From: Pachypanchax playfairii
Lineage: Eukaryota > Chordata > Actinopteri > Cyprinodontiformes > Aplocheilidae
NCBI GenBank assembly: GCA_006937955.1
Contig: SSNP01000038.1
Coordinates: 1,645,109-1,709,108 of the forward strand
Length of the DNA: 64,000 nucleotides
Direction: 5' to 3'
The position numbers and the translations under genes were made by a program. Shown piece after piece: positions 34,782 to 48,500 of the stretch. The notes beneath the pieces were generated by a model. The model was not told the DNA's origin. It made no database searches and saw nothing but the letters and a program-made list of their open reading frames with translations. How positions within the stretch are numbered: the stretch's first letter is position 1; every line of letters begins with the position of its first letter.

Positions 34782-37151
34782 ATGTCAGCGTTAAAAAACC
34801 CGGTGCACTCAATCCCACCCAACACTCTGACCCGGCTGGCACGAGAGTGGCTGTCAGAAGATACACCAAACTTCGACCCTGCAGGAGTGTGTGTGGGATC
34901 AGGCGACGTCGAAGCAAGACTGTTGTGTAAAACTCCTCACACCATCCTGGCAGGGAGCCCGTTCTTCACAGCAGTGTTCACTGAGGTCGGCTGCACCGTG
35001 GACTGGATTTACCAGGATGGAGCTGAGATCGGTAGGTTTTAGTACTTCCATGTCCACAGCTATTAGATATGTTTTTAATCCCTGGTAGATTAATGATGCA
35101 AGGTAAGATACATCAAAAGATGCTCAAGTTAAACAGCAATAAAAAAAATTAAATCGTGCAAAAAGCACAATAATCAATGCTGTTTTTGAATAATTGTTCA
35201 TCTGAAAAACAAGTCATTAAGTTAAGTTAGGAAGGTGTTTTGATGTAAAGGGTGTACAGTAAACAGTTAGTCTACATCACTGGACACGTTGCACTGCAGT
35301 CAGAACAGAAAGGATTCAAATAAACCCTGGATACCCACCAGGTGGGTCTCCGGCATCACTTACTGACTGACTGAAATAACATACTGAAGTATTTTTTAAA
35401 CAGGAGAGGATTCAGTCACCCTGACAGCTGTGGTGAGAGGCCCAGCGAGGTGCGTCCTTCTCGGGGAGCGACCAGCTCTGAACTGCCTGGCTCGGGCCTC
35501 TGGGATCGCTACCCGGTGCTCACGTCTTAAAGCAAAAGCAAAGGCTGCAGGCTGGCATGGAGAAGTGGCGGGCACACGTAAGACCACCCCGGGCTTTCGA
35601 CTGGTGGAGAAGTACGCCATGCTGGTGGGCGGGGCTTCCATGCACAGACAGGACTTGAGCGGGATGGTGATGCTGAAGGACAACCACATCTGGGCATCAG
35701 GAAGCATCACAGAGGTGAGTTGAAGTCCAACAGTCCTTCAAAAGGAAAAAGTGTGTTACTATAGCAACAAAACAAGAATTATAAAACACCAACAAATAAA
35801 TGAATAAAGAAATTACATATAAATTCTCAGTAAATCAAGAAAAAAAGCCTTTTCTTAAATTGATGCACAAAATTAACATTATTATTGGATTTATTGAAAT
35901 GTCTTCTGCAAAATGTTTATTTCTTTCCAACTTTAGTTTTTTTTTTATTTAAAGAGTCACAATAATCTGCATATTTTACAAACATCTGAAGAGACATCGA
36001 GTCCCTGTCTGAACATAAAAATTATTTTCTTTTGGTGTTTGATCTGTATGTTTATCTTGAATAATAAACCCAAATCTGGAGGAGCTTCTAATTTTAGCTT
36101 TATTGGTGTTTGTAAGATCCACGAGAAAGTAACATTTAAAATAAACAGCAGCAGCAGACAGCAGTGTCCATGTGAGGGCATTTCTAATCAGATGTAAATG
36201 AGAACATTCACACAAACATCTTACAAAAGTGTTATTTACATAAACAATAATGAAAAAAGAAAGGAAATACTGACATTTGAATGTAAATTTTGCTGTGATA
36301 ATTCTTATAAAATATTTATTCTGCAAAATATTACAAAATTGATAGTTTCAGCTTTTCTTTCCTTTTTGAGGAACACNATGTCATTACTGGTGTTTATCAC
36401 TTCCTGTTTAATGAAATTAAATCTCTTCTCATTTAAAATAATTTTCTTGACTTTGACAAGCGTAAAGTAATTTATGAAGGTGATTCATGGAAAATTAAAA
36501 CAGCCTTTATTATAACGTATCTTTATATTTTAAGCAGTTATTTATGTTGTAAATATAAAAACCGAAGTAAGTAAAAGGTCAGAATGTCACATGAAGTCAG
36601 TTCCCACTTTGTTTCCGTTTGTTTTGTTTCTGTACATGTTGTAATAGTCTGTAACTCGTGTCTGACGGCTCAGGTGGCTGAGCTCCAGGTGACTGGCAGG
36701 TCTCATGAGTTCAGGTATATTTAAAACAACAACAAACATTCCTCAGGCGGTGAAAACAACCCGGTCCGTGTGCGGATTCTGCAGTAAGATCGAGGTTGAG
36801 TGTCGATCCACAGAGGAGGGCAGAGAAGCAGCTGCAGCTGGTGCAGACATCGTCATGTTGGACAACTTTACACCACAGGTAAAGGTTCTTAAAAACAAAA
36901 ACTCCTTCTACACGAAACAAACACCTTTCCATGACCACACCCCTTACCTGCAGGAGCTCCATGTTGCAGCTGGAACCCTGAAGAAGGAGTTTCCATCTCT
37001 TCAGATAGAAGCCAGCGGAGGAGTCACTCCAGAGAACGTAGCTCTGTATTTCTCCTCACATGTAGACGTCGTTTCTCTGGGCTGCATCACACAGGGATGT
37101 CCAGTTTCAGATTTCTCTCTTAAAGTTCAAAAGTCCTCAAAAAGTAACTGA
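34782..37151 (+). CDS. qprt: quinolinate (nicotinate-nucleotide) phosphoribosyltransferase
   Basis: Coding exons: 34782-35031, 35404-35714, 36747-36878 and 36954-37151, totalling 296 aa (human 297). QPRT decarboxylates quinolinate and transfers phosphoribose from PRPP, giving nicotinate mononucleotide for de novo NAD synthesis from tryptophan. The N-terminal open-face sandwich domain contains VRGPARCVLLGERPALN and LARASGIATR. The barrel carries the hallmark GTRKTTPGFRLVEKYAML, then VGGASMHRQDL and MLKDNHIW (Arg, Lys and His residues of the active site). KIEVEC, AGADIVMLDNFTP and IEASGGVTPENV follow. The enzyme is a cytosolic oligomer. The start ATG at 34782 lies ten bases after the acceptor; an in-frame ATG at 34767 falls before the acceptor and would be spliced out. 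The gene appears intact. Confidence 0.96.
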
Positions 37152-37244
37152 AACGATTGTTGATTAATAATGAAAATGGAAGTTTTACTGTGTGTTTTAA
37201 AATGAGCTGCACTGACTTCATATCCTATTTCATTATGATTTATA

Positions 37245-37250
37245 AATAAA
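37245..37250 (+). terminator. qprt: polyadenylation signal, qprt
   Basis: AATAAA 94 bases after the stop codon, in 'tataaataaaagaac'. Confidence 0.65.
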
Positions 37251-37783
37251 AGAACAGAAACTCATGGCATGGCAGCGTTGTGTTGGCGTTAGTTAAAGGT
37301 AGATGGAGAGCAGAAGCTGAAACTAACCAGCAGAGACAAACGCCAGGAACTAAAACGGACTGATGAAGAATAAACTGGTTCTTACAGTCTGACAGACGAC
37401 TTCAGCTGAAGGAGTCAAGCATCCGACTTCTTTTACAAACAGTCTGAAAATGTTGTTCTATATAAACCAGTTGCAGGTCTTTGGTAGAGAAACGTTTTTC
37501 TTTTTGTCAGACACTGGACTTAATTCAGTTCAGTTTTATGTAAAAAATTTTAATTAATTTTAATTAATTCATCTCGACTCAAACCCATTTTCACTCACAA
37601 AGACCCAAGTTAAACATCGATATGCACAAAGAACCAAGTGGAAATCCTTTTTTCTGAATGTCTCACTCTCAATACGCAGCGTTCTGCTGAGAAACATGAA
37701 GGTTCTAAATAAAAAGAGACTGGAGTTTAAAATGAGCTGCAGCTGCAGGTCAACAGGATCTTTCTGTCAAACCAGCTGCTGTC

Positions 37784-37784
<1 letters not shown>

Positions 37785-37854
<70 letters not shown>
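37785..37854. repeat. (CA)n microsatellite, about 35 units
   Basis: Uninterrupted CA dinucleotides between qprt and the integrin gene. Expected to be polymorphic. Confidence 0.95.
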
Positions 37855-37857
<3 letters not shown>

Positions 37858-37959
37858 ATAACTACAGCCAATCAACACTAACGAAAGAGAGATACTCACA
37901 GCTCCACTGGACTCATGCGTGCGCTCTCCTCACCAGCTCTCTGTTGTGCACCATGTCCA

Positions 37960-38292
37960 ATTTGTAATGTTGGTGCTAACCTTTCATGATCAGGCTCCAT
38001 CTTACATCACTGACTCACACCCTACAGCTCATCACGAAGCTTGAGGTCATCTGGACAAAACCTGCTGATGGTTCCATGAACTTGTTTTAAGACTCGGGGA
38101 GACCGATGACTGAAAGCCAGCGCTGCCTTTAGACCTGCACTCTCTGGACTCGGTGTTTCAGCAAGTCCAACCTGATACCCTGCTGTGTTTGACTGTCTTC
38201 ATTCTGTTTATTTTGATTACTTGTTCTTTTTAACTATTTTTACCAGTGTGTGACTTCTGTCTGTGAAAAGGGCTACAAATAAAGCTTATTTA
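37960..38292 (+). repeat. LINE 3' end fragment (L2/Rex-like)
   Basis: The order of phrases, 'caggctccatcttacatcac', 'gactcacaccctacagctca', 'gaccgatgactgaaagccag' and the tail 'tgtgaaaagggctacaaata' then AAGC, follows the 3' coding end and UTR of fish LINEs whose tails read 'gaaaagcgctatataaata'. Frames are destroyed. Confidence 0.5.
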
Positions 38293-38846
38293 TTTACTCC
38301 TATCAGGATCTAACATTGTAACTCCATGAGAAATTTCTAATGGATTTTAGTCTCTTTTCTTCGTTTCCTTCTTCTACTCTGATCTGGATGTTTATCAGTA
38401 ACAATTGTTTACATCCACAATGACACTGAGACTGACTGTGTTTGATCTGCTGAATTTGAACGTCAAACATATTCAGCTGTGAGTATCAGAACCGGTTCTG
38501 TTCACATCGTCTTTTCTCCTGAGTCCATTTCTCATTCAGAAAGAGACAAACACTCAGAAACAACAGGTTCTAGATCTGATTCTATATTTTCAGTCACATT
38601 CATTTTTCTTTACATCTCCTGTTCAGGTGTTTCATCACTTTCAGTAATTGTGTGTTTCTTGGAATTGTGAGACTCCATAAATATACATATTTGAGTCTTC
38701 ATTACTGTAAATCTCTGTATCCCATTTTATGTGGAAAAGTGTCCACAGGGCATAAATGTAATATTGTAGTAAAATAACAGGAAAAATTGATGTCAGAGAC
38801 ACTTTAAGAACTCATATTACCCTTCACATTAACCCCTTACCCTCAG

Positions 38847-39175
38847 CAGGGGCGTGTCCAGAGGGGTGGCACCCTTCAAATTAGACTGGCCACCCCAGGT
38901 GACCCCCCCCCTTCCCCAAGCTAAGACAATCAAATTCAATCAATACTTTTACATTAATCAAAGAACATGACTAATGAAAATGAATTGACTCTGTGCTTTG
39001 ACTGACTTTTATTTCCTCTTGGTTTATGGAAGCCACTTAAATTATGATAAACAGTCTATAATTCTGCAAAAAAATATTTTTTTAAGGTTATGGACCCATT
39101 TAAATGTGCCACCCTTTTAGAAACCTGTGCCCCTACCTGCTCCTCCTCAACAAAGATTTTCTAGACACGCCCCTG
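38847..39175. mobile_element. hAT-like MITE with terminal inverted repeats
   Basis: The left end 'caggggcgtgtccaga' (38847) and right end 'tctagacacgcccctg' (ending 39175) are inverted repeats with about one mismatch. Flanks carry a near-duplicate 8-mer: 'cttaccct' (38836-38843) and 'ctaaccct' (39176-39183), as expected for hAT insertion, though three extra bases sit between the left 8-mer and the element. There is no ORF inside, so it is nonautonomous. Confidence 0.7.
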
Positions 39176-39503
39176 CTAACCCTAAAGCTTCAGCTGCCTT
39201 TTGGATGAAACAAGAAACATTTTCAAGAGATGGAAAATAAGTTCAGTTGCCTCTTTTTAAAAATTAGAAACCGTTCTGCAAATTCATTTCTAAAAAGCAA
39301 AAATAGAATAATCTGGAGGTTTTTTGTAAAAAAAAAAAAGGAAGTAATAGACATTAAGAATTGTATGTCGGATAGAAAAGAGAGATTGTGGAAGTAGAGC
39401 AAGCATCTGTTACGGAAACACCCTTGTTATTCATTCTGCACAGGAAGCATTTGTGAAACACGCATCTCGAAAGCTCCTGCTGCAGCTCGAGTTTGTGTGA
39501 AAA

Positions 39504-42500
39504 ATGGATGAACAGAGTCGTTTTCAGCAGCTCGTCTGTTTGGTAGCTGGTAAGTTCAACAATTTGATTCATTTCAAGTCATTTTTCAGACAAAAGAACA
39601 AACTTGTGAAGTGATTCATGGTTGTGAACATTTAGAAAGACCTTAATATAATTTCAAAAATGAAAACTTTTATTTTACACCTTATTTAACTCATAGTTAT
39701 TTTGAAAGTTACAATAAAAGTTTTTATCTATTTATTTGTGAGTCAAAGCTGCTCGGTAGAGAAGTCAGGAAATCCTCACCACAAATGGCTTTTACCACAA
39801 ACGAGACGTTTTCACAGTTTTCCGTATAAAAACAGTTGAAATCAGCACATTTTTATTTTGTAGTAAAAAATATATATAAAATACAATGAACAGAAAATTC
39901 AGAGACCCTAAAATAATGACTCATTTAATCCTGCTTTAAGCCCATAATTAGGATCAGGTGTGTTGCGTTAAAACATTAAAACTGTGACCTGTTTAAAGTA
40001 AATGACAGAATAAAAATACTAAAACAAACTTTTTTATAATGAATTCAGTTTTTTATTATTATTGATTATTTTTCTTTCCTGATGTTTAAAACTGAAGTTG
40101 ACGTGCACACTGTCTTTCTAATCGTCTTAGAGGAACAAATATTTTACCATTTTTTATTATATATATATATTTATGGTTTCTGTTTTATTCAGGCCTCTAC
40201 ACATTTTCTTTTTTCTGACAACATTTTTAGTTGCAGTTATTTTAATGATCCCGGTTTACAGTTTGGATTTTCCAGTGCTTGTTGTTTCTTTAGTAATTTT
40301 TTTTTCACATGTTCGCATGTCGTTATTCTGTTTCACTTTAACTCACACGAGCTGAGGTTTTCGCTCATGTCATCTCAGGTCATGTTATGCCTATTCTGGT
40401 TTAATTATTCAAATCAAGCCTGAAGTTGAAGTTCTTTTTGTCTTCAATAAAACAACATTTTATATTTTTCTTGTTACTTGTTCTGCTTTTATTTCCAACT
40501 CCTCAGTCTGACGTGGGACATTTACAGTTTGCTGTGAGGCCTGTAGAGCAAATTACACTAACTAAATATCCAACTTTCTAAATGTCTGTCCCTAAATAAA
40601 CAAACTTAAAATCTACTGAAAATATATATATATGATAAATGATTAAATGAATGGGTGGGTCAAAGCTGTAAGCGTTGAGTTGCATTTTTAGCTGGTTTGG
40701 CAATTTCAGAAGGAAATATCATTTCACCACTTTTGTTCACACCCAGGAGAAGCTGCATCGTCTTTTCAGCAAGTTGTTCGCATGTACCATAAAAATGTGT
40801 TGCACTCTTCAGACAGGAAGCTTTTTTTTTCTTGCCAGTGTTCTATCAGATGTGTGCCAGCTATCAGAAGTAACTTCCGGTCTTTAACTGTTCCAGACTC
40901 CTTCATAACGTCTTTCTGATTCACCTGATTGTGTCTCTTTTTTACTTTTTTACTACCTCCTGCATCACATGGCAGGTAAAAAACAAATCATGGTGCACCA
41001 ACGTCTGTAATAAAGGGTGTGGTAAAGACCACACCCCCTCTGTTTCCCTGTGTTTCTTGAAATGAATGTTCTACACTAACAGTACCAACTAGCTGGCCCG
41101 GTTCTATCAGAAGCAGTGAGCTGGCCTGTGGCATTAAGGTCATCAAGTCGGGGTTTAATGATGAGGAAAAACAAATCAATCAAGAAAACAGTGTAGCTGT
41201 CTTCCCATCAAGTACTTCTGGTAGTAACGGTTGTGTTTAGTTGTGACATGATCTGGATGTGGTGAGGTGTGTAACAGTAACTTAAGATCTGTGGTTTGGT
41301 TGTTCTGTGAAAAGAGTTTCCTCCAAACCTGAATATTTTAAACTCCTATCAGATCGTACCAGCAAAAATCTCTCACCCCATGATGCAGGAGGTTCTTCTG
41401 AAAGTTTATAAAGAGTACAAGTACGATGGCAGTAGAATCAGCTGCTGCTCGAGTCCACGGGACACAAGTTTCTCCACACTCACGACCTTCAGATGAAACA
41501 AACTGTGAAAAGTGGGAATTTCATGGTGCAGAAACAATGTATCTGATCATTAATATTAATTCAGTGGTTATTATCTCTACACAGGAGGATCTAGTCATAC
41601 TGGCTTTAGTTTATTTATTGGTTCCTCTCTTTAAACAGAGTTAAGCACACACACATGGTCCATGGAAGATGATGATACCTGTACCTGGTGGTGTGTTCAG
41701 GTACCTTGCAGGTGGTTTAACACACAGACCACACTGATGTAAACAGGTTGTAATGGTCTGACGTGACACTCGGTTCCCTTCAGCTCCTTAAATGTTCCTG
41801 GAGTTGAGGGACCTTCATCGTCTGGTTCCTCAGGACTCTGTTCACCATGAAGCATCATCAGTGTGGGACGTGGACAAAGGACGTCCACTTCTATGTCTTT
41901 CTGTTGAACCTGCTGATGACACTCTAAGCTCAGTGGTCACTTCCATCTGACAACTTCCTGTTTGAAGCCTCTTGATGTCGAGGTGTTGATCAGCTGTTAG
42001 GTTGGTCACATGATGTGAACAGCTGATGAGGCTGTTTAAATACCAACTCTAATTGGTTCATGGATCAAACAGCTGATATGGATTTATCTGTTGTGTATAA
42101 AGTTCTGAAACATTGAATAACTGGACATGTCCATTCAGAAGTTTAGGGAAGGTCACATGAAGGTCACCTGGAAAGGTCAGAGTGTGCCTGAAGTTTCACC
42201 TGAAAGCTGAACATCACTAACTTTGTATGAATAGATTCATTTTTAGGATCAGTTGGAAATGGCAAAAAGTCAAAGTGAAACCATTTCAACAGATTATAAT
42301 CTCCTAAAATATTAATTACTTAAAAAAATAGTTAGTGAAACTTAAACCTGCTGGTGTGGGTTTGAACCGTTGAGATGCTTATCAGCATGGCCTCCTAAAG
42401 ATGTTCATCTTCTTCCCTGTCAGTGAGGAACAACTTTAAAACCAGTAACCAGGATGTGAGGGACACAGTGAGGAGTGACTTTATGATGATGTGAAGCCCA

Positions 42501-45500
42501 AATGATAACATGTCGGCAGAGAGGATGATTCAGGCAGCAGTGTGAAAGCTGCTAAATATCTTCAGAGAACCGCTTTCTCTTCCTTCTGGAAAGGAATTTT
42601 CTCTGTAGCACAAAAAGCACCAGAGTTACAGAACTTGAACTTTGAGTTGAAGGGTTAAATTTCAGTTTGCTGGTAGTACGATCCACTTTAGGTTTTTTTA
42701 AATTCATAAAACTTGATTCTTCTACATTAAAATAAAAAACACTAGATAAACACGACGTTGAAATGTTCCAGCACCTGATGACTGGAGGGTTCTGCATCTT
42801 TAAATGATTCTTTGCAAAGTTTAATAAACCGTCATTATTTGTGTTTTTCAGCTGCAGCGATCTCATTTTCATCAGCTTTCAACATTGACGTGACAAATCC
42901 TGACATTTATTCAGGTGAAAGGAAAGACTTCTTTGGTTACAAAGTTCTTCAGTTGTCCAGGACTAAAGGGTGAGTGTGAAGATGTTCTTCGCCTGAACTG
43001 CTGCACTTACAGAAACTTTTCATTCTTTTTAAGAAGGCCCTTCCATTAAAAACAGTTTTCTGAGGTTTCTGTTGAATATTTTAGCTCCACAGGTGTTCGT
43101 ACCTTCATAGTGGGTGAAAACAGGTCAACAACTTCTCTTTCAGTTTTAATCTCTCAAACTACGCAGGTGGTGATAAAACCCGAGTTCTCCAGAGTTCTAA
43201 CGGCCTGTATCTGTTTCATCACAACTCATTTGTTTGTTAGTTTTCGGCAGCTCTCGCAGTTGAGACCACACCTAGCATGCTGCTGGCTAAAAGCTGTTAG
43301 CATAATGTAGCAAACAGGAAGACACGACATCTGACGTTGCCATGCGCAGCGGGGCAGGAAACAGTATTCTCTGCTCTCATAGGCTAGTTTGTTAGCCAAT
43401 CTGAGTCCATCAAATTCAAACAATGAATATGAACAAACTGCTGATGAAGCAGCCTGAGGGAACGAGCTGGAACCACCCGAATTTAAACGCGGACAGATTG
43501 AAAGGTGTTTTAATAAGTGTTTCCTGATGTATGTTACATATAAAATGTTTCATATTACTAGTTAATACTTAAGAAATAACCACAAAGTCCTGAAATGTGT
43601 AAGAAATGGCCTCTTTAAGAATAAGAGAAACAGTTTGTGGTTTAACACATTTGATGACTCATAACCTGCTTATGACAAGTTCTCCTTTAATAAAACTCTG
43701 CAGTTTATGTTTGACTGACCGTAAAGTGTTAATGTGTTCTGCAGGATAATTGTTACTGCACCTCTACGGTTAAATGGATCGGGAGGAGTTTTCAGTCGAG
43801 ACCAGAGTCACAATGAAAAGTGGTTCAGTCCTGATGGTAAACTCACATTTCATATTGTAATAAACAGATTCTGATAATAAGACATATGACATGCAAAACT
43901 AAAGTCCATTTGGATATTAAAATAATTGTTAAATAATATATAATGTATAGTCTGTATATTGTTTTCTTTAGTGTGACTTCCTTCATGACAGAATCAAAGA
44001 TGTTTCAAGAATTTTTAAAATTCTGCAACTCTTTCATAATAAGTTGGAAAGAGTAATTAAATGCTGTTAGGAGTAAAAATAATTCTACTTTTAACCAAAT
44101 CACCATGACTTGATCTAAACATAGTGTTGATGAAAGTTTTAGTCTTTGAGGAACAAAAATGGTCAAGAGAACTTAAACTGATTAGGTTGCTTCACGTCGG
44201 TGCTTCACGTCTCCGAACAAAGACCTCCTTCACATCGATTACACGGCGAGCCATGGCGTTAAAAATAATGCAGCAAAGATTTTATAACAACATCTGCTGC
44301 TTGCTATCCCACATCTGTCCCAGAGGTGTCCAGGCTTTTTAATACAATATTGAAAACCACATTCCAAATCCTGAGGAAGAGGAACTGGACTGGTCTGGAC
44401 TGTCTGGAGTCCCGACAAGTCCACAACAGACAACGCTGGAGAATCAAGATGATTCTGTATCAATGGAAACCTTAAACCATGTTCAGAAGAACAAAATAAC
44501 AGCTGAAACTCTGCAGTGGGGTCGTCACAGTCACATCGTCTTCAAGCTCTGAATAACAGCTGGGATGTAAATTAATTTAAGGAATGAGTGAATACCAAAA
44601 ATTAACCTGATGAGAAAAATTTTAAATATCTTGGTTTATTCTAAATGCATGACAAAAATGAATAAAATAAGTTTATATAAAAGTTAATATAGTTACTCTG
44701 TCTGATTTGGGTTTGAGATAAAAACAAAACAATTAAAAATGTTGCTGCATCGTGTTCTGCTGCTGTTACAGAAGCTTCTCAGAACAGCTCAGCGTTACCT
44801 AAACACCTCGGCTTATCGATAGCTGCAAACCCCACAGGCTCACACTTCACGGTGAGAAACTGCACTTTGGGACGTTTATAAGAAAATCTAACATTAAAAG
44901 GTGGAATTAGCTGTTTTCACTTGTGTTTTGTTCTGCTTTAGGTTTGTAGTCCAACCCTCGCTCATGAATGTCACAAGAATTCCTACCTGAACAGTTTGTG
45001 TTACAACATCACTGACAAACTTCAGGAAGTTTCTTCTTTCAAACCTCTGTTCCAGAGTAAGCAGATCATAAAGATAAAGTTCTGTCGCCCAGATCTTTAC
45101 TGTTTACTAACTTTCATGTTTCTTCTCGCTCAGATTGCACACAACAGACAGTAAACTTGGTCTTTCTATTTGACGGATCAGGGAGCATGACCACTGATGA
45201 ATTTAACAAAAACAAAGTCTTCATAAAGGAAATAATGAACAGTCTTAAAAACTCCTCGTTCAAGGTTATTACACTACTGCTGCAGATATTTACAAACTGC
45301 ATTCTGTCAGTTTATCTGATAATAAAATGTGTTTAATGATTTGAAACTTTGAACAAAACACAAACAGGATAAATCTATATTTTAGCAGATTTTCAATCAG
45401 TAATGAATGTTTTCTTTTAGTTTGCAGCTGTTCAGTTTTCCATTGATACCAGGACAGTTTTTCATTTTAATGACTACGATGCTGGTGATGCTCTTAAGAA

Positions 45501-48500
45501 ACTTGAGGAAGAACAGCACATGAAGTCGCTCACTAACACACACAAAGCTCTCGAGTTTGTGCTGTAAGTTCACCAGTGTGACAAACACTCATGTTGAATA
45601 AGTTCAATTTGATGAGATAATGTTTAATTAAAACTTTAACTAAGGATCCATTCCTGTTTGTTTCAGGAAAAACATCTTTGAAAATTCATCTGCAGGTGCT
45701 TCTCCTGATGCAACCAAAGCTGTGGTGATAATCACAGATGGAGACCCGAGTGATATTGACTCTTATAATATTGTCCAACGGTATGACCAAAAAGGCATCA
45801 TTCGTGTTGTCATTGGGGTAAGATTTATTTTGTTGTAATATTTGTGTAAATTATGACTTTTTTTAACTGGTGACCAGTTAACCTTCCAATTACAAGACAA
45901 CCTGCTCTTCCTCCTGAGCTACTGCCACCTCCGGGGACTCCAGCTTCCTCCCACAGACCAAAAATATGCTCGACAGAATCATTGGCATCTGTAAATTGTC
46001 CCTCGGTGTGAGTCGTTGTTTGTCAATCTGTGGCCTTGTGATGGACGGGTGACCTGTCCAGGTGTAGCCCCGCCTCTTACCCAGTAAGAGCTGGAGTTAA
46101 ACACCAGCACCCTGAACAGTAAAAGCAGGAACAGATCCTGAATGACTGACCCTGAAAATAAATAAAAACTTTGTTTACTTGAGATTTAATTTGTCCTTCT
46201 TGTTTCAGGTCAAAGATGTCAAAATAGAAAAATTTAAAACCATCGCATCAGAGCCAAAAGACAAAAACGTTTACAAAATTGAGAATTATAACGGTCTCGG
46301 AGGAATTCTGACCAACCTTCAAAACAGAATCTTTACAATAGAAGGTAACGTTACGATCATCATTTTAACTCTGGATCAGTAACATAAATGACTTTGATTC
46401 TGATTCTTTGCAACAGTCACACAGTTTCTTTTATGTCTTATTTTTAGGGTCCAAAGTGAGTCGAGCAGGAACCCTGACCAATGAACTCTCTCAGTCTGGA
46501 TTCAGTTCTGTCTTCTACAAGGTGAGACATGCTGAACTCTCCACCTGTCACAGTGTGGGGTGAATATTTTAGTGATCAGATTTTAACGCCTCCAAGTTGT
46601 ACCTACAATAAAAGCACCACCTCAGATCCTGGTGAACTAGAACAGATACATTCAGATATTTAACTTTTAATGTCATAAAAGTTCTCTGCAGAACGCTTTA
46701 CCTTTAATAAACACTAAGCACCTTGAACATTTTACCTGAGTGGGTTTTAATTGACTGAGAGGATGTAAGACGATCACGTCTCTGATGTCAGCATTAATCA
46801 GGGGGTTCTGATTAAAAGAGAAGTCAAAGTTTTAATACTGACCCATCAGCACAGAAATAATCTTATAGATTATTTAAACTTTGCAGAATGTTTCGCCTCC
46901 TTCTCCTTCCAGCTGCTCCCTTCAGGAGTCTCTACAGCACGTCCTCCGTCCCCATCTGTCCTCTGCATCTTCTTTTCTCATCCATATGTCTCCTCTTTAG
47001 TCTTCCTCTAGACGTCCTGCCTGACAGACAACATGGCTGCTCTCACCACTGTCTTGTCCACTTGTCCTTTCATTCCTGCTGATACTCTGTTGTCACATGA
47101 CTCCTGACACTTCCCTCGACCCGTTCCAACCTGCAGACCTGATAAACTGTAAATCATTAAGTATCAGATGTCTGTGTTGACAGGACACCCTGATTCTGGG
47201 TTCAGTTGGATCAAACGACTGGCGTGGTTCTCTACTTGAACAACAAAGTGAAAAACAGATTTCTGATCCGAAAATCCAACAAGACTCTTACATGGGTAAA
47301 CTATCTGATCATTAGTAATTATATCTGACATCAGTAGTTGTTTGTCTCTAAGAGGATGTCGTGTGATTCACTCTGTTGCAGGATACTCTTTATCTGTTGG
47401 AGAGAAGAACGGCCGTCCTTTATACTTTGCAGGCGCTCCACGTTTTAACCACACGGGACAGGTCCTACTTTTTACAAGAGAAGACAAGAACTGGTCAACA
47501 GCCCAAAGATTAGACGGAGACCAGGTTGTTAACCATCAAACACGATATCAGAGACCTTCAGTAACTCTTCTGTTGTACAGACACACGACTTCCTGTGGTC
47601 TAAATTTTCTTTTACACTAAAGTGTTTTTAATTTACTGTTTCTCGTTTACGATTCAGTGTTTTATATTTGTATGATGAGTGAGTACTAGAACACTGGGAT
47701 GGAGAACAGTATTTTGCTTCCTTAAATACTGAAAGGTTAAATCATGAAAGTGTCAATAAAGTGAACTGGTTACAGGAAGGAAACCAGACAACCTCCTTAA
47801 ACTTTGTTTTCTTTAAGAAAACTCATAAAAATGTACTGAATCTTTGTAAATAAATGTTTGTCCATTGTTTTCAGATTGGATCTTATTTTGGTGCAGAGCT
47901 TTGCTCCGTGGACATCGACTCAGACAGTAACACAGATTTCTTGCTGGTAGGAGCTCCACAGTTTTACCAGCCTTACGAGCATAAAGAAGGAAGGATCTAC
48001 ATTTACAGCCTTTCTGAAAAGGTGGGCTATGATCAGGACTCGAGTTAGGAGCGTCTGTAAAGCTTGTGATTTATTATTCAGTTAGAAACCCTTTTGTTTT
48101 ACAGACTGAGCTACAAAGTGTGTTTACTGTAGAGGCACCATCCATAGGCAGGTTTGGCAGCACTATAGCCAGTCTTTCAGACCTGAACGGAGACAGACTC
48201 CAGGATGTTGCTGTTGGAGCCCCCCTGGAGGACGATAACACCGGAGCTGTGTACATTTACCTTGGAGACAGAAACAGAGGGATACGCAGCTCTTTCACCC
48301 AGGTGACTAAACTGAAACAAAAACCCAAATCTTGGATTTTCTAATCTGTTCAAACTTTTATAAAAAGAAAATCCAATAAACAAAAAAAGGAAATTATTTT
48401 CAGTCTCTGTTGACCAAAATTTATGTTTGATAAATAGAAAAAAATCTATAGTTTGATGCCAGAAACACAATCAGAAAAAAGTTCATAGAAATTGCAAGTA

